From assembly GCA_910586255.1 (NCBI GenBank), contig CAJUHR010000025.1, positions 11,202 to 75,201 of the forward strand: a stretch of DNA of 64,000 nt, read 5' to 3'. Positions 31,477 through 39,899 of this stretch are shown piece after piece; within the stretch, counting starts at the first letter, position 1, and each line of letters opens with the position of its first letter. This DNA is from an uncultured Lachnospiraceae bacterium (GTDB taxonomy: Bacteria > Bacillota > Clostridia > Lachnospirales > Lachnospiraceae). Both the position numbers and the translations under genes were made by a program. Under the pieces are notes generated by a model. That model worked only from the letters and a program-made list of their open reading frames with translations. It had not been told where the DNA came from and did not search any database.

Positions 31477-32802
31477 ATGTCATTGAGAGTATCCGGAAAT
31501 AATTATTCTAATTATGAGAGCATGTATCAGATGATGCGCACTCTGCAGGCATCCCGGACAGCGGCAGCTTCCAGGCTGAATCAGGGACAGGCGGTTGCTC
31601 CTATTAACCGGGTTCCCCGGGTTAAGTCAGGTTCGACTCAGTATGCAGACACCTTGAAGTTTGTTCAGAACTATGGAAAAGGGATGGCCGATGTAAAGCT
31701 GAGCGCTTTCCGGCTTCAGGCGGGCAATTCGTCCGGTGTATTTTCCGGCCTGGATATCCAAAGCTCTGATACATCGGTGGCGTCTGTGGATAAGACCTTC
31801 CGTCCCAGAAAGGGCACGGAGATTGATTTGGAGGTTAAGTCCTTAGCGCAGGCCCAGCAGAATCAGAGTCAGGCGCTGGGGGCCTCAGAGAAGGCGGCAG
31901 ATGATTCTGCCATGGATTTTGAGGTGACATCAGCCAGAGGGAGAAGTGTCCGGGTCAATGTAAGTGATATGGGGGTTGACGGCGCCAAAAAGACCAATGA
32001 ACAGATGATGCAGGAGGCGGCAGACCAGATTAACGGCAGCCGTACAGGAGTCCGTGCCTCTGTGGCAAAGGAGGACGGCAAGGTGTCTCTGGTGCTTTCT
32101 TCCGAAAAGACCGGGGAGAGCAACAGCTTTACGGTTCAGGGCCGGATGGGAGCGGCAGAGGGCGCTCAGAATGTGGCTGCGGAGGGGCAAAATGCCCGAT
32201 ATACGGTCACACAGAACGGCAACACGGTTTCCCGCAGCTCTGAGTCCAACAAGATCTCCCTGGATTACGGCAGGGTGGAGGCCACGCTTACCGGTACAGG
32301 CTCTGCCAAGGTACAGTCAGGAGTGGATTCCGACCAAGTGGTATCGGCAGTGAAGGAACTGGTGTCCAGCTACAATGAGGCCACGGATTTTCTAAAGTCC
32401 AATTCCTCCAGAGGACAGGGGACAAAGGATCAGTATGACAGCTTCAGCAGGGACATTGCAAATGAGAGAACCTTAAAGGCCGTAGGTCTTAGCTATGACA
32501 AGAGCGGCAAGCTGCAGGTAGACGAGAAGGCCCTTAAAAAGGCGCTGAAGGATGATTTTGAAGGAACAAAGGAGATTCTGGGCGGACAGTTCGGGCTTGC
32601 GGACCGGATCACTCAGCGGGTTGATTCAGCCATGTCCACATCCTCCGGAAAACTGGTGGATCAGGATATTTCCGCGGGAATGGACAGAAATCAGGAAAGC
32701 ACCTTTTCTTCCTTCCGCTATTTGTCGAACTTTTCCGGTACCGGGCCTTACAGCCTGGGGAATTATTACACTGTTGGATTGCTTTTGAATACTTTGGGCT
32801 GA
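31477..32802 (+). CDS. FliD-like flagellar cap-related protein, short form
   Basis: A 441-residue protein resembling FliD without its standard N-terminus. ATG 31477 (MSLRVSGNNYSNYESM) follows AAGAAGG. Residues about 105-150 (KGTEIDLEVKSLAQAQQNQSQAL) are like the FliD D2/D3 entry, and residues 280-400 like the FliD_C region (VVSAVKELVSSYNEATDFL, GLSYDKSGKLQVDEKALKKAL). The C-terminal coiled coil that holds FliD pentamers is missing, replaced by a Tyr/Gly/Leu-rich end. It may be an adaptor or secreted cap-like protein; the role is unknown. Confidence 0.65.
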   Translation: MSLRVSGNNYSNYESMYQMMRTLQASRTAAASRLNQGQAVAPINRVPRVKSGSTQYADTLKFVQNYGKGMADVKLSAFRLQAGNSSGVFSGLDIQSSDTSVASVDKTFRPRKGTEIDLEVKSLAQAQQNQSQALGASEKAADDSAMDFEVTSARGRSVRVNVSDMGVDGAKKTNEQMMQEAADQINGSRTGVRASVAKEDGKVSLVLSSEKTGESNSFTVQGRMGAAEGAQNVAAEGQNARYTVTQNGNTVSRSSESNKISLDYGRVEATLTGTGSAKVQSGVDSDQVVSAVKELVSSYNEATDFLKSNSSRGQGTKDQYDSFSRDIANERTLKAVGLSYDKSGKLQVDEKALKKALKDDFEGTKEILGGQFGLADRITQRVDSAMSTSSGKLVDQDISAGMDRNQESTFSSFRYLSNFSGTGPYSLGNYYTVGLLLNTLG

Positions 32803-32815
32803 CAGAGAGAGATGT

Positions 32816-33988
32816 ATGAACCAATTATTGTATGAAGGGCGCACCCTGGTGGGAATGGTCTCCTCCATCATCCGCCAGGATGCCATGCATGTATTATATA
32901 ATCGGCTGGATTGGGAGAGAATGTTCCGTCTGGCAGATTATCACCGGGTAGCCAATGTGGTATACTTAAGCGTCCTCGGTAAAGGGGACGCTTTGCCGAG
33001 TCGGTGGAGGGACCGCTTTTTTGAGCGGTATCAGGAAGCTTTGCTTTTTGGTGAGAATTGTGACGAGTCCTTTCGGGAGCTTTTGATGTGGCTGGATATG
33101 CGGGAGGTTTCCTGCACATTGCTCACATCGGTTTCCATGCGGGAGCTGTATAAGCTGCCGGAGACAGCGGAGAACACCCCAGTGCAGATCCTGTTGGATG
33201 AGGAAAATTATCTTTTGGCCAAGGGGTATCTGGTAGATCTGGGATATGAGACGGATCAGACTTATAAGGGATATGGAGAGCGAATGAGACGGATATCCGG
33301 AGTATCGGTGATCCTGTATCACAAGCTTCCTTTCCGCACATCCGGATATATCAAAAATATGCAGAGACTTCTGGAGGATTCCTACATTAAGGAACCGTAT
33401 TTGAATATTCGTGAGCTGCCTGCGGAAAGTGAGTTTATCTATCGCATGGCAAAGGCTGTCTATGGATATGTAACCGATGAGCTAAGGCTTCGTGAGGTTT
33501 TGGATCTGCAGATCTTCCATCGAGCCTGGCGGGAGGAGATCAACTGGGAAGCCGTTCAGAAAAGACTGGAGGATTTCCAGATAGATGAGCTGGCAGAAAA
33601 GCTTTTGAGAATCGCTTATATGTGGTTTGGAGATAAAAAGGATAATTATTTTACAGACCAGCCGGAGGATGTGAGTGTCTATGATATTCTGGAGGATCGG
33701 CTTTTAACCCAGGGGACTATCAATCGGGAGAGCGATATGCAGGCCTTAAGGTTGGAGAAGGCGATTCAGAAGGAGATAGAAAAAGAGAAGAGGGGAGAAG
33801 GACGGGAGCTGTTCTGGGAGAAAATCATGGATTCCTTCCGGGCATTCAGGAAAAAGCTTCGCTGGATTTTCCCCGATTACCACTATATGAGCTCTATCTA
33901 TCCTGCCGTGGAGAAGCTTCCTGTTTTGCTTCCTGTGTTTTGGGGAGTGCGGGGGTTGCGGTTTTTTTTCAGACTTTTTATCAAATAG
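32816..33988 (+). CDS. Nucleotidyltransferase-fold protein (NTP_transf_5-like), probably degenerate
   Basis: A 390-residue protein with the layout of the NTP_transf_5 family: an N-terminal helical region (RLDWERMFRLADYHRVANVVY), the place where the family has K-G...DIDLL, then an H-containing strand (SVILYHKL). Here the acidic pair expected near residues 121-130 is absent (TPVQILLDEENY), so nucleotidyl transfer is doubtful. The C-terminus is basic and hydrophobic. It starts 14 bp after the FliD-like gene and is likely co-transcribed. Relatives often sit in polysaccharide or sugar-modification loci; flagellin modification is only a guess. Confidence 0.55.
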   Translation: MNQLLYEGRTLVGMVSSIIRQDAMHVLYNRLDWERMFRLADYHRVANVVYLSVLGKGDALPSRWRDRFFERYQEALLFGENCDESFRELLMWLDMREVSCTLLTSVSMRELYKLPETAENTPVQILLDEENYLLAKGYLVDLGYETDQTYKGYGERMRRISGVSVILYHKLPFRTSGYIKNMQRLLEDSYIKEPYLNIRELPAESEFIYRMAKAVYGYVTDELRLREVLDLQIFHRAWREEINWEAVQKRLEDFQIDELAEKLLRIAYMWFGDKKDNYFTDQPEDVSVYDILEDRLLTQGTINRESDMQALRLEKAIQKEIEKEKRGEGRELFWEKIMDSFRAFRKKLRWIFPDYHYMSSIYPAVEKLPVLLPVFWGVRGLRFFFRLFIK

Positions 33989-34030
33989 AAAAATCCCACA
34001 AAATAATATGCTTATTTTGTGGGATTTTTT
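33988..34030. terminator. Bidirectional terminator between convergent operons
   Basis: AAAAATCCCACAAAATAA and TTATTTTGTGGGATTTTTT are near-perfect inverted arms with a six-base loop. The T-run on the right ends + strand transcripts, and the A-run on the left does the same for the csrA operon. Confidence 0.93.
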
Positions 34031-34034
34031 GTTC

Positions 34035-34286
34035 TTACTTTTCGGAATTTTCCGAGTCGATCTGCTTTTTAAACAGAGACTGAAACATCCGCACAGAATT
34101 CATATCCGGAGTCAAGGCGTTCTTGTTGGTCTGCTCCGCCTCCGAAAGCTCCTCGCGCAGGATGGATATCTGTTTTGGCGCGTCAATAGCTACCCGGACA
34201 CCGTCCGATGCACATTCAATGATAGTGATACGAATGTTATCCCCTATTAAAATACTCTCATTTTTTTTACGTCTCAGTATCAGCAT
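34035..34286 (-). CDS. csrA: Translational regulator CsrA
   Basis: CsrA binds GGA-containing hairpins in mRNA, classically the flagellin leader. The 83-residue protein starts MLILRRKKNESILIGDNI, the universal CsrA N-terminus with the RNA-binding strand (LILRRK), followed by IRITIIECASDGVRVAIDAPKQISILREEL. The ATG at 34286 follows GGGAG; an in-frame ATG 15 bases upstream would contain that site. It overlaps fliW by 20 bp. Two matching RNA sites occur in the flagellin leader at 63631 and 63666. Confidence 0.95.
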   Translation of the reverse strand: MLILRRKKNESILIGDNIRITIIECASDGVRVAIDAPKQISILREELSEAEQTNKNALTPDMNSVRMFQSLFKKQIDSENSEK

Positions 34287-34746
34287 GACCGTCACTCCCA
34301 TTTGCTGAACCGGCTACCGTTGGAAAAGAACGCAGCTCATGACGATATCCATAAGGGGAATTTTCCAAAATAACCTGTATTCCATGGCGCGTCTGCGGAT
34401 TCACTACCAGAGGACATTTCAGATTGACTGTATTTTCCAGATAATTGTTCCGCACGACACAGATTGAATAGTACGAAAGCTCTCCCGCATCCTGTACTCC
34501 CAGGCAGGCAAGCTCCTCAGAGGACAGAACAGGCAAGTAGTCAGGACAAAGGAGGAAAGGATTGATCAATACAAATCCCACCTTGCTCTCCTCCACTGAC
34601 AGAAGCAAAAGCATAGAATCATCATCTTCGTTCAAATACAGGAGGAGATATTTTGTCAGCTTCGGAAAACCAAAGAGACCATCGGAGAATATAAGCAGAT
34701 CTTTCTCTTCATATTCTACGACACCATAATCCGTTTGTATTGTCAT
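34267..34746 (-). CDS. fliW: Flagellar assembly factor FliW
   Basis: FliW antagonises CsrA and is itself titrated by cytoplasmic flagellin, forming a homeostatic switch. The 159-residue protein has the usual landmarks: YEEKDLLIFSDGLFGFPKLTKYLLL near the N-terminus, VGFVLINPFLLCPDY, and CPLVVNPQTRHGIQVIL. A short polar tail follows. It overlaps csrA, the standard pairing. Confidence 0.95.
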   Translation of the reverse strand: MTIQTDYGVVEYEEKDLLIFSDGLFGFPKLTKYLLLYLNEDDDSMLLLLSVEESKVGFVLINPFLLCPDYLPVLSSEELACLGVQDAGELSYYSICVVRNNYLENTVNLKCPLVVNPQTRHGIQVILENSPYGYRHELRSFPTVAGSANGSDGHADTET

Positions 34747-34761
34747 ATCGAATCAACACTC

Positions 34762-35355
34762 CTATGTGAATAGATTAATATTACTTCCCGGATTGCCGTC
34801 CCGGGGAGGAACATAGTTGAAACCACCCAGATACTCCACATGTACCTGCGGCCTTTGCGTGATAACCGTCATAACCAGAGGCGGCAAATAGGTAAGATCA
34901 CCCCGGGCAACCCGCATCTCAAAGGCGCCTCTCTGTGCCGTATAGGATGTACTTGGATTTACAATCGGATCCGGAACAGATGAGGCGGCAGAGGCTGTCA
35001 CAGCAGGAGCTGAATAAATCTCTGAGGAAGAGGCGGCTGCTGCGACTGTGGCAGACTGTTTCATAACCGGGACAGAAGGCTGCTGTGCCTTTCTGGAAGC
35101 AAGTTGCTGAAACGACACTTCCTGAGCTTGCGGCGTCACATTTGCATTGGCATGGGAGAAGGTCTGATTGATCCTTGTAAGATCTCCCATAGGAACAGAA
35201 CCCTGGGTATGAGGGTTGCTCCGATGCATGGATATATGGCGGGCAATTGCTTTTCTTCTTTCAATGTCTACAGAGTCTGAGCTTACCAGTTTGGCATTCT
35301 GGGTAAATCGAACCATCTGTATCGGTTCGGTTGTGATTCTTATTAACGGTCCCAT
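34762..35355 (-). CDS. DUF6470 family protein (YviE-like)
   Basis: A 197-residue protein in the place of Bacillus yviE, between flgL and fliW. N-terminal LIRITTEPIQMVRFTQNAKL and the C-terminal end IDFGGFNYVPPR-like segment (VEYLGGFNYVPP) match the family; the centre is Ala/Ser/Gln-rich low complexity. Function is unknown; it is thought to be flagella-associated from conserved context only. Confidence 0.8.
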   Translation of the reverse strand: MGPLIRITTEPIQMVRFTQNAKLVSSDSVDIERRKAIARHISMHRSNPHTQGSVPMGDLTRINQTFSHANANVTPQAQEVSFQQLASRKAQQPSVPVMKQSATVAAAASSSEIYSAPAVTASAASSVPDPIVNPSTSYTAQRGAFEMRVARGDLTYLPPLVMTVITQRPQVHVEYLGGFNYVPPRDGNPGSNINLFT

Positions 35356-35401
35356 AAAAAGCCTCCTTTCTTTAAAATTATAACAATTACCAATAAAAAT
35401 T

Positions 35402-36580
35402 TTATCTTACAAAGTCAAAAAGTGATGAGTTCATCAGCTTGGAGCCTACCTGGAGAGCAGCATTGTAAGAATACTGATGGTTGAACATCTCCATAATCGC
35501 CTCATAGGGATCCGCTCCTAAAGCATCCTTATACTGCTCAGTCAGGGAATCCTCGATGGAATCAAGACGCTTTGAGGTGTCCTCCAAAAGCTTGTATTTG
35601 TTGCCTAAGTCAGAGTAGACGGTGCTGATAGTGTGCTCCGTAACAGCCATTCGGTCCATGGTAGAGCCCAGGCGGTCGTCCAACACGTCCTTGTCACCAG
35701 TGGTCTGGTAGTCATTGATGGAGAGAATGGCGCGGCCGATGAGGGCTATGGGGCTTTCGTTCAGAGCTTCCTCAAACTTTGCATCGGCGCCGTTCGGATT
35801 ATTACCATTGTTGGTTAATGTACGGATAGCATCCGAGTTCAAACCGGTCAACACATTCATACCGCCTGTATACGTATCAACCAATGTGCTGTGGTCACTG
35901 ATGTCTCCGTAACCCAGATCCATACGGCCTTGCTCAGACATTGCCTTTATCAGCTTTTCCTGATCTCCAAGAGGATTACCATTGGAATCCGTACCAGACA
36001 TAAGCTCAAATTCAAAATCACCCTTTCCATCAGAATGATATTTCATCTGAAATTCTGTTACATCTGTTTCACCAGGAAACACATGACGGTAGGTCAGTGT
36101 TACATTGGCCTGATCATTGGGTTCCAGACTGATATCTAAGCTAAAGGGGGTGGTAGATACATCATTACCGCCATATACATAGAAATCCTGATACTGGGTA
36201 TTCAGATCATTGGCAATGGTCCGTACCTTCTGCATCAGATCCTCTTTGATAGTCTGAATATCGTGCTCTCCGGTGGTAGTGGCTGTCTTGGCATACTCTA
36301 CCTGGACCTTTGCCTTGGAAAGAGTATCCTGAATATCCCGCGCGCCCAATTCCTGCTGGTAAAGACGGTTTTTAACATCTGTAATCAGCGTGTTTTTTGC
36401 TTTGGTATCCAGATATTGCTGATCAATTTTCTTGCCTGTATAGTAGGCCAAAGGATTCTCAGCGGCAGTCTCATAGGCGGCTCCGCTGGTGATCTTGTTC
36501 ATGCTTTTGTTGAGTTTAAGGTGAACATTATTGACAGAAGATGTAAACTTTCTGTAGGTTGACGCATTGGTTACGCGCAT
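35402..36580 (-). CDS. flgL: Hook-filament junction protein FlgL
   Basis: FlgL links FlgK to the filament. The 392-residue protein has the flagellin-like N-terminus (MRVTNASTYRKFTSSVNNV, then LNKSMNKITSG) and C-terminal helix (QYSYNAALQVGSKLMNSSLFDFV). The middle contains a variable domain of about 150 residues (FYVYGGNDVSTTPF at its start). It follows flgK by 80 bp, as usual. Confidence 0.94.
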   Translation of the reverse strand: MRVTNASTYRKFTSSVNNVHLKLNKSMNKITSGAAYETAAENPLAYYTGKKIDQQYLDTKAKNTLITDVKNRLYQQELGARDIQDTLSKAKVQVEYAKTATTTGEHDIQTIKEDLMQKVRTIANDLNTQYQDFYVYGGNDVSTTPFSLDISLEPNDQANVTLTYRHVFPGETDVTEFQMKYHSDGKGDFEFELMSGTDSNGNPLGDQEKLIKAMSEQGRMDLGYGDISDHSTLVDTYTGGMNVLTGLNSDAIRTLTNNGNNPNGADAKFEEALNESPIALIGRAILSINDYQTTGDKDVLDDRLGSTMDRMAVTEHTISTVYSDLGNKYKLLEDTSKRLDSIEDSLTEQYKDALGADPYEAIMEMFNHQYSYNAALQVGSKLMNSSLFDFVR

Positions 36581-36660
36581 TGTAATACCTCCATAATTCG
36601 TTATAGTTATACACTTAGCGGCTGGATGGTCAACCGCTAAATGATTGCTCTATAGTTTCA

Positions 36661-38427
36661 TTAACGCCCTACAAGGCCGGTGTTATTGATCAGAACATTG
36701 AGTGCCTCGTCAAGGGTAGTCATAAGCCGGGATGCTGCATTGTACGCGGACATATATGCCATCATGCTGGCTGCCTCTTCATCTAAGCTGACACCGGATA
36801 TGGAATCCCTGGAGCTCTGAATGCCGTTTAATACCGTCACATTGGTCTTTAAGGACTGGGTGTTGGTGTAGGAATCATTGGCCAGGATAGTAGCAGTGTA
36901 GTTCATATAATCGGCAAAGGAGTTATTCTCCAAATCGATAGGGTCAAAATTAATTGTAGTGCCGTCTGCACCTACAAAAGTATTCTTTGATAAAGGCCAG
37001 GAAGCAGACATAGCCCCCAAAAGATTAAGCACAGTCATATTAGCGCTTTCTCCTGCAGTGCCTACATGGACATCACCGCTGCTCCACTTAGTATTGATAG
37101 AAATATTACCAGCAGTGATACCAGCTTCAGCGGAGGTGTCTTTATTGACAAGCAAAAAGGCGTTATTCTTATCAGGACCCGCTGTTCCAGCCTTATTGAT
37201 CTCATTGATCACATGGGCAAAGGAAGAAGCAAGAGTGTCCAATTGTCCCCGGTAAAACTCATAGCCTTTTATACTTCCATTTGATCCGTCTTTCCATAAC
37301 ATATCCAAACTGGCCTGGACAGAACCGCCGTTTACCGGAAGGTGGGGATCCGTATTATTGGGACCTAATTTGACTGTATTCGGGTTAGGCTGTGTGATCT
37401 GCACACTGTTGTTTGCAGCTGTGGTATATTTATATGCAGAGCCGGTAAAAGTAATCTGAATACTGGTTGGGTCATCGGGATTCTGTAGAGAAATATCAAC
37501 ATTTCCCATATTCTCATATCCACTTCCCACCGTTCCCTCTATAAGAGTAAGACGCTGGGGTGCACCCTGATCATCCACATAAAGCATTTCAACCCGCAAA
37601 TCATCCGGCCAATTCTTCTTTTCAAAAGGATGGCCATTGGCATCCAGATGATAGGTCTCGCTCAGATCTTCATTTCCATTGGCATCCACCCCGTCATGGG
37701 CAAAATCCTTATAATAGCTGACCTCAATGGGAATATAGCTGGCCAGCTCATCCAACAGCAAATTCCGCTCATCCATCAGCTCCAAGCTGGGCTGACCAAA
37801 GATCTGATTGTCCTTGATCTGCCGGTTCAGGGTGCTGATCTGCTTTAAGATGTCATTGATTTCTTGTTCAGCGCCGTTCTGGGTAGAGCTGGAGCCGTCC
37901 AAACGGGTGTATTCGGCCTTCTCTGCCTCAGTAATCTGCCGGTCCGCGTCATTAAGAAGGTTGGTCAGCGCCTGCATCCGGGCCCGCAGCTCGGATTCAT
38001 AAATCGGGTCATTGACTTTGGATACATCCTGCATGTTGTCTAAGCAGGTCTGAATCTCATTGAACGCCATATGGATTCCGTTGATGGTGCTCTCGTCAAG
38101 CACTCTGGACAGACGGTCAAGGGAGGTCTGGAAAGCATCTGCATATCCGGACTTTTTGATCTGGTCCCGGTACTGGGCATCCAGATAGGGGTCCCGAAGC
38201 TGAGTGACCGTATCCATATGCACGCCAAAACCCACTACCGTCTCGGAGCCGTTGGTGTAGTGGGCAACGGGGTGTGTATAGTTCAGGCTGGATGTCTTAA
38301 GCGCCTGTCTTGTGTATCCTGGTGTATTCATGTTAGCAAGGTTCTGGCCGACAATATCCAACCGCTTCTGATTCGCCTGCAGGGCGGAATAGGCAGTGGT
38401 AAATCCGGCGAAGGTTGCTCGCAGCAT
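36661..38427 (-). CDS. flgK: Hook-filament junction protein FlgK
   Basis: FlgK is the first junction protein above the hook. At 588 residues from ATG 38427 (behind TTGGAGGAAG), it has the N-terminal signature ANQKRLDIVGQNLANMNTPGY and the C-terminal GVSLDEEAASMMAYMSAYNAASR followed by a helix. The centre is variable, Asn/Asp/Gly-rich and somewhat AT-rich. Its export chaperone FlgN is encoded just upstream. Confidence 0.95.
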   Translation of the reverse strand: MLRATFAGFTTAYSALQANQKRLDIVGQNLANMNTPGYTRQALKTSSLNYTHPVAHYTNGSETVVGFGVHMDTVTQLRDPYLDAQYRDQIKKSGYADAFQTSLDRLSRVLDESTINGIHMAFNEIQTCLDNMQDVSKVNDPIYESELRARMQALTNLLNDADRQITEAEKAEYTRLDGSSSTQNGAEQEINDILKQISTLNRQIKDNQIFGQPSLELMDERNLLLDELASYIPIEVSYYKDFAHDGVDANGNEDLSETYHLDANGHPFEKKNWPDDLRVEMLYVDDQGAPQRLTLIEGTVGSGYENMGNVDISLQNPDDPTSIQITFTGSAYKYTTAANNSVQITQPNPNTVKLGPNNTDPHLPVNGGSVQASLDMLWKDGSNGSIKGYEFYRGQLDTLASSFAHVINEINKAGTAGPDKNNAFLLVNKDTSAEAGITAGNISINTKWSSGDVHVGTAGESANMTVLNLLGAMSASWPLSKNTFVGADGTTINFDPIDLENNSFADYMNYTATILANDSYTNTQSLKTNVTVLNGIQSSRDSISGVSLDEEAASMMAYMSAYNAASRLMTTLDEALNVLINNTGLVGR

Positions 38428-38498
38428 AATATCTTCCTCCAAGTATTTCTTTCTATATTATAATGAATTGCGCAAACGCGCGTCAAAAGGCTTCGGAT

Positions 38499-38981
38499 TT
38501 ACACATATTTGGTGTGCAGCTTTGAAGGGCCGGGGGAGGTCTGACTGAGATTGCCCGTGTTGTCATAGGAGCTGCCCTGCTGCCTTCCAATGGCTATCTG
38601 AAGCTCATGGATTCTCGTGTTAAGAATCTGTTCTGAGGCGTCACGGGCAGAGCCAAGCCTTTTTAGCTGCCGTTCCAGATCCTGGAACAAAGGGGACAAA
38701 AGTGAATGTCCGGCCGGGTCAGCCTTCTCAAGAATCTGGCGGAAGGTAAGGGACTTCCATCCCAGAGAGTCCGCCAGGCGAAGCCTGCGCTGCTCCAAAC
38801 CCCGCAGCTTTAAGATGGCGGCCTGCTCCTCCTGGATAAAGCTGTCCATGAGATAATGCCGTCTGTCTGTAGCGGCTGAAGCCTTCTCCTCCTCAATGCG
38901 GGCAATATCCTCTGCCGCGGCAATCAGCTGCTTAATGACAGAGGCAAATTCTTCCAAGGTCTGTTGTGTGTTTTGATCCAT
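38499..38981 (-). CDS. flgN: Flagellar export chaperone FlgN
   Basis: FlgN chaperones FlgK and FlgL. The 160-residue protein is a pair of long helices (LEEFASVIKQLIAAAEDIARIEEEK region; QEEQAAILKLRGLEQRRLRLADSLG) matching the FlgN family pattern, with a polar tail. It sits between flgM and flgK as in Bacillus, which supports the call more than individual residues. Confidence 0.85.
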   Translation of the reverse strand: MDQNTQQTLEEFASVIKQLIAAAEDIARIEEEKASAATDRRHYLMDSFIQEEQAAILKLRGLEQRRLRLADSLGWKSLTFRQILEKADPAGHSLLSPLFQDLERQLKRLGSARDASEQILNTRIHELQIAIGRQQGSSYDNTGNLSQTSPGPSKLHTKYV

Positions 38982-39030
38982 AAATATTTAGTAAACTCCC
39001 TTCTGTTCCCCTTCGGGGTGCCGGCGTCTG

Positions 39031-39333
39031 TCAGCCTAAGCCAAGCATCCGTCCGGCTATTCTCTGGGCATCGGGCTGATAAGTTCCATCGGCAATCCTG
39101 CGGCCTAACTCCTGCACACGTTCCGGACTGGGGCCGCTGCCAAGCTGGGCAGTGGCTCTGCGGGCTAATATGCGGGCAAAGCTTTCATCATCGTCCTGGG
39201 AAATACGCGTTCTCTGGATATTTACCGTATCATAATCGCCCTTTACCGCTGCCGGCTGAGCCGCCCGCTTGCGCGGTGTGGAGACCGGCGCGCGATACGG
39301 GGTGTTGTTCGTGGTCTGAAATATAACGTTCAT
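39031..39333 (-). CDS. flgM: Anti-sigma-28 factor FlgM
   Basis: FlgM holds sigma-28 inactive until it is exported through the completed hook. The 100-residue protein has a disordered Pro/Thr/Arg-rich N-terminal half and a C-terminal sigma-binding region (VQELGRRIADGTYQPDAQRIAGRML), the typical FlgM ending. ATG 39333 follows GGGAGG. It is first in its operon behind a clear sigma-28 promoter, so it forms a feedback loop with the sigma factor at 18222. Confidence 0.93.
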   Translation of the reverse strand: MNVIFQTTNNTPYRAPVSTPRKRAAQPAAVKGDYDTVNIQRTRISQDDDESFARILARRATAQLGSGPSPERVQELGRRIADGTYQPDAQRIAGRMLGLG

Positions 39334-39378
39334 AGCTACCTCCCTTCTATGGATGCAGGTAAATCCTATATGTTCTAA

Positions 39379-39405
39379 ATATCGGCAGATTTTCAAAAGA
39401 CATAA
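39379..39405 (-). promoter_or_regulatory. Sigma-28 promoter of the flgM operon
   Basis: On the - strand, GCCGATAT (39379-39386) is a perfect sigma-28 -10 box, with TTAT 15 bases upstream at the -35 position (weak relative to TAAA). The leader to the flgM ATG would be about 40 nt. Confidence 0.75.
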
Positions 39406-39598
39406 CATTGGCTGGGTTTTTTTTGCACAAAATTATAACAAAAACATTTACAACATTTACAAATTTCCAAATATCGATTTTACCATCTTGTACAAAAAGG
39501 GAAAAACGAATATAATACATCTATGGATAAAGAGCGCAATCTGTATCAACAGTCTGTATCAATAGGAAGCGGAAAAAGAGCTTTTGACGCTTCTGTCA

Positions 39599-39625
39599 TT
39601 AATATTAGCCAAAACGCGCCGATAT
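39599..39625 (+). promoter_or_regulatory. Sigma-28 promoter upstream of the FliK-like gene
   Basis: TTAA (39599-39602), a 15-bp spacer and GCCGATAT (39618-39625), the last a perfect -10 match. It faces the gene at 39900 and would give a leader of about 270 nt. Together with the promoter at 39379 it makes the gap 39334-39899 a divergent sigma-28 control region. Confidence 0.7.
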
Positions 39626-39703
39626 ATAAAAGATAAGTCTGCGGATATATGATATTAATGTCTGCTCTCAAATCTTATAAAATCAGGCAATATGTACCCG
39701 TGA

Positions 39704-39761
39704 GCCAAATGATTTGTCAACACGGTTCCTTATTTCAAGATAAGTCACCCAATCATTTGGC
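39704..39761 (+). other. Structured leader upstream of the FliK-like gene
   Basis: GCCAAATGATT (39704-39714) and AATCATTTGGC (39751-39761) are perfect 11-bp inverted arms with a 36-base loop. Further down, GGGAAGATTTTCCC (39826-39839) forms a small hairpin next to ACAGGGAAG (39823-39831), a sequence also found in the CsrA site of the flagellin leader. This suggests RNA-level control of this gene, but no known riboswitch pattern is recognisable. Confidence 0.4.
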
Positions 39762-39899
39762 AAATAAGTATGCTCATGAGTATAAAAATAAATAAAAAGT
39801 ATTATTTTAAGAGACAGAAGCGACAGGGAAGATTTTCCCGATGGGAATGATGCAGGATCGGTGCCATCGGAACTGTTGCAGACGGAAGCTGGAGGACAT

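Noticed and set aside
39640..39899. Cyclic-di-GMP or other riboswitch in the FliK-like gene leader
   Set aside because: No recognisable aptamer core; only simple inverted repeats are seen.
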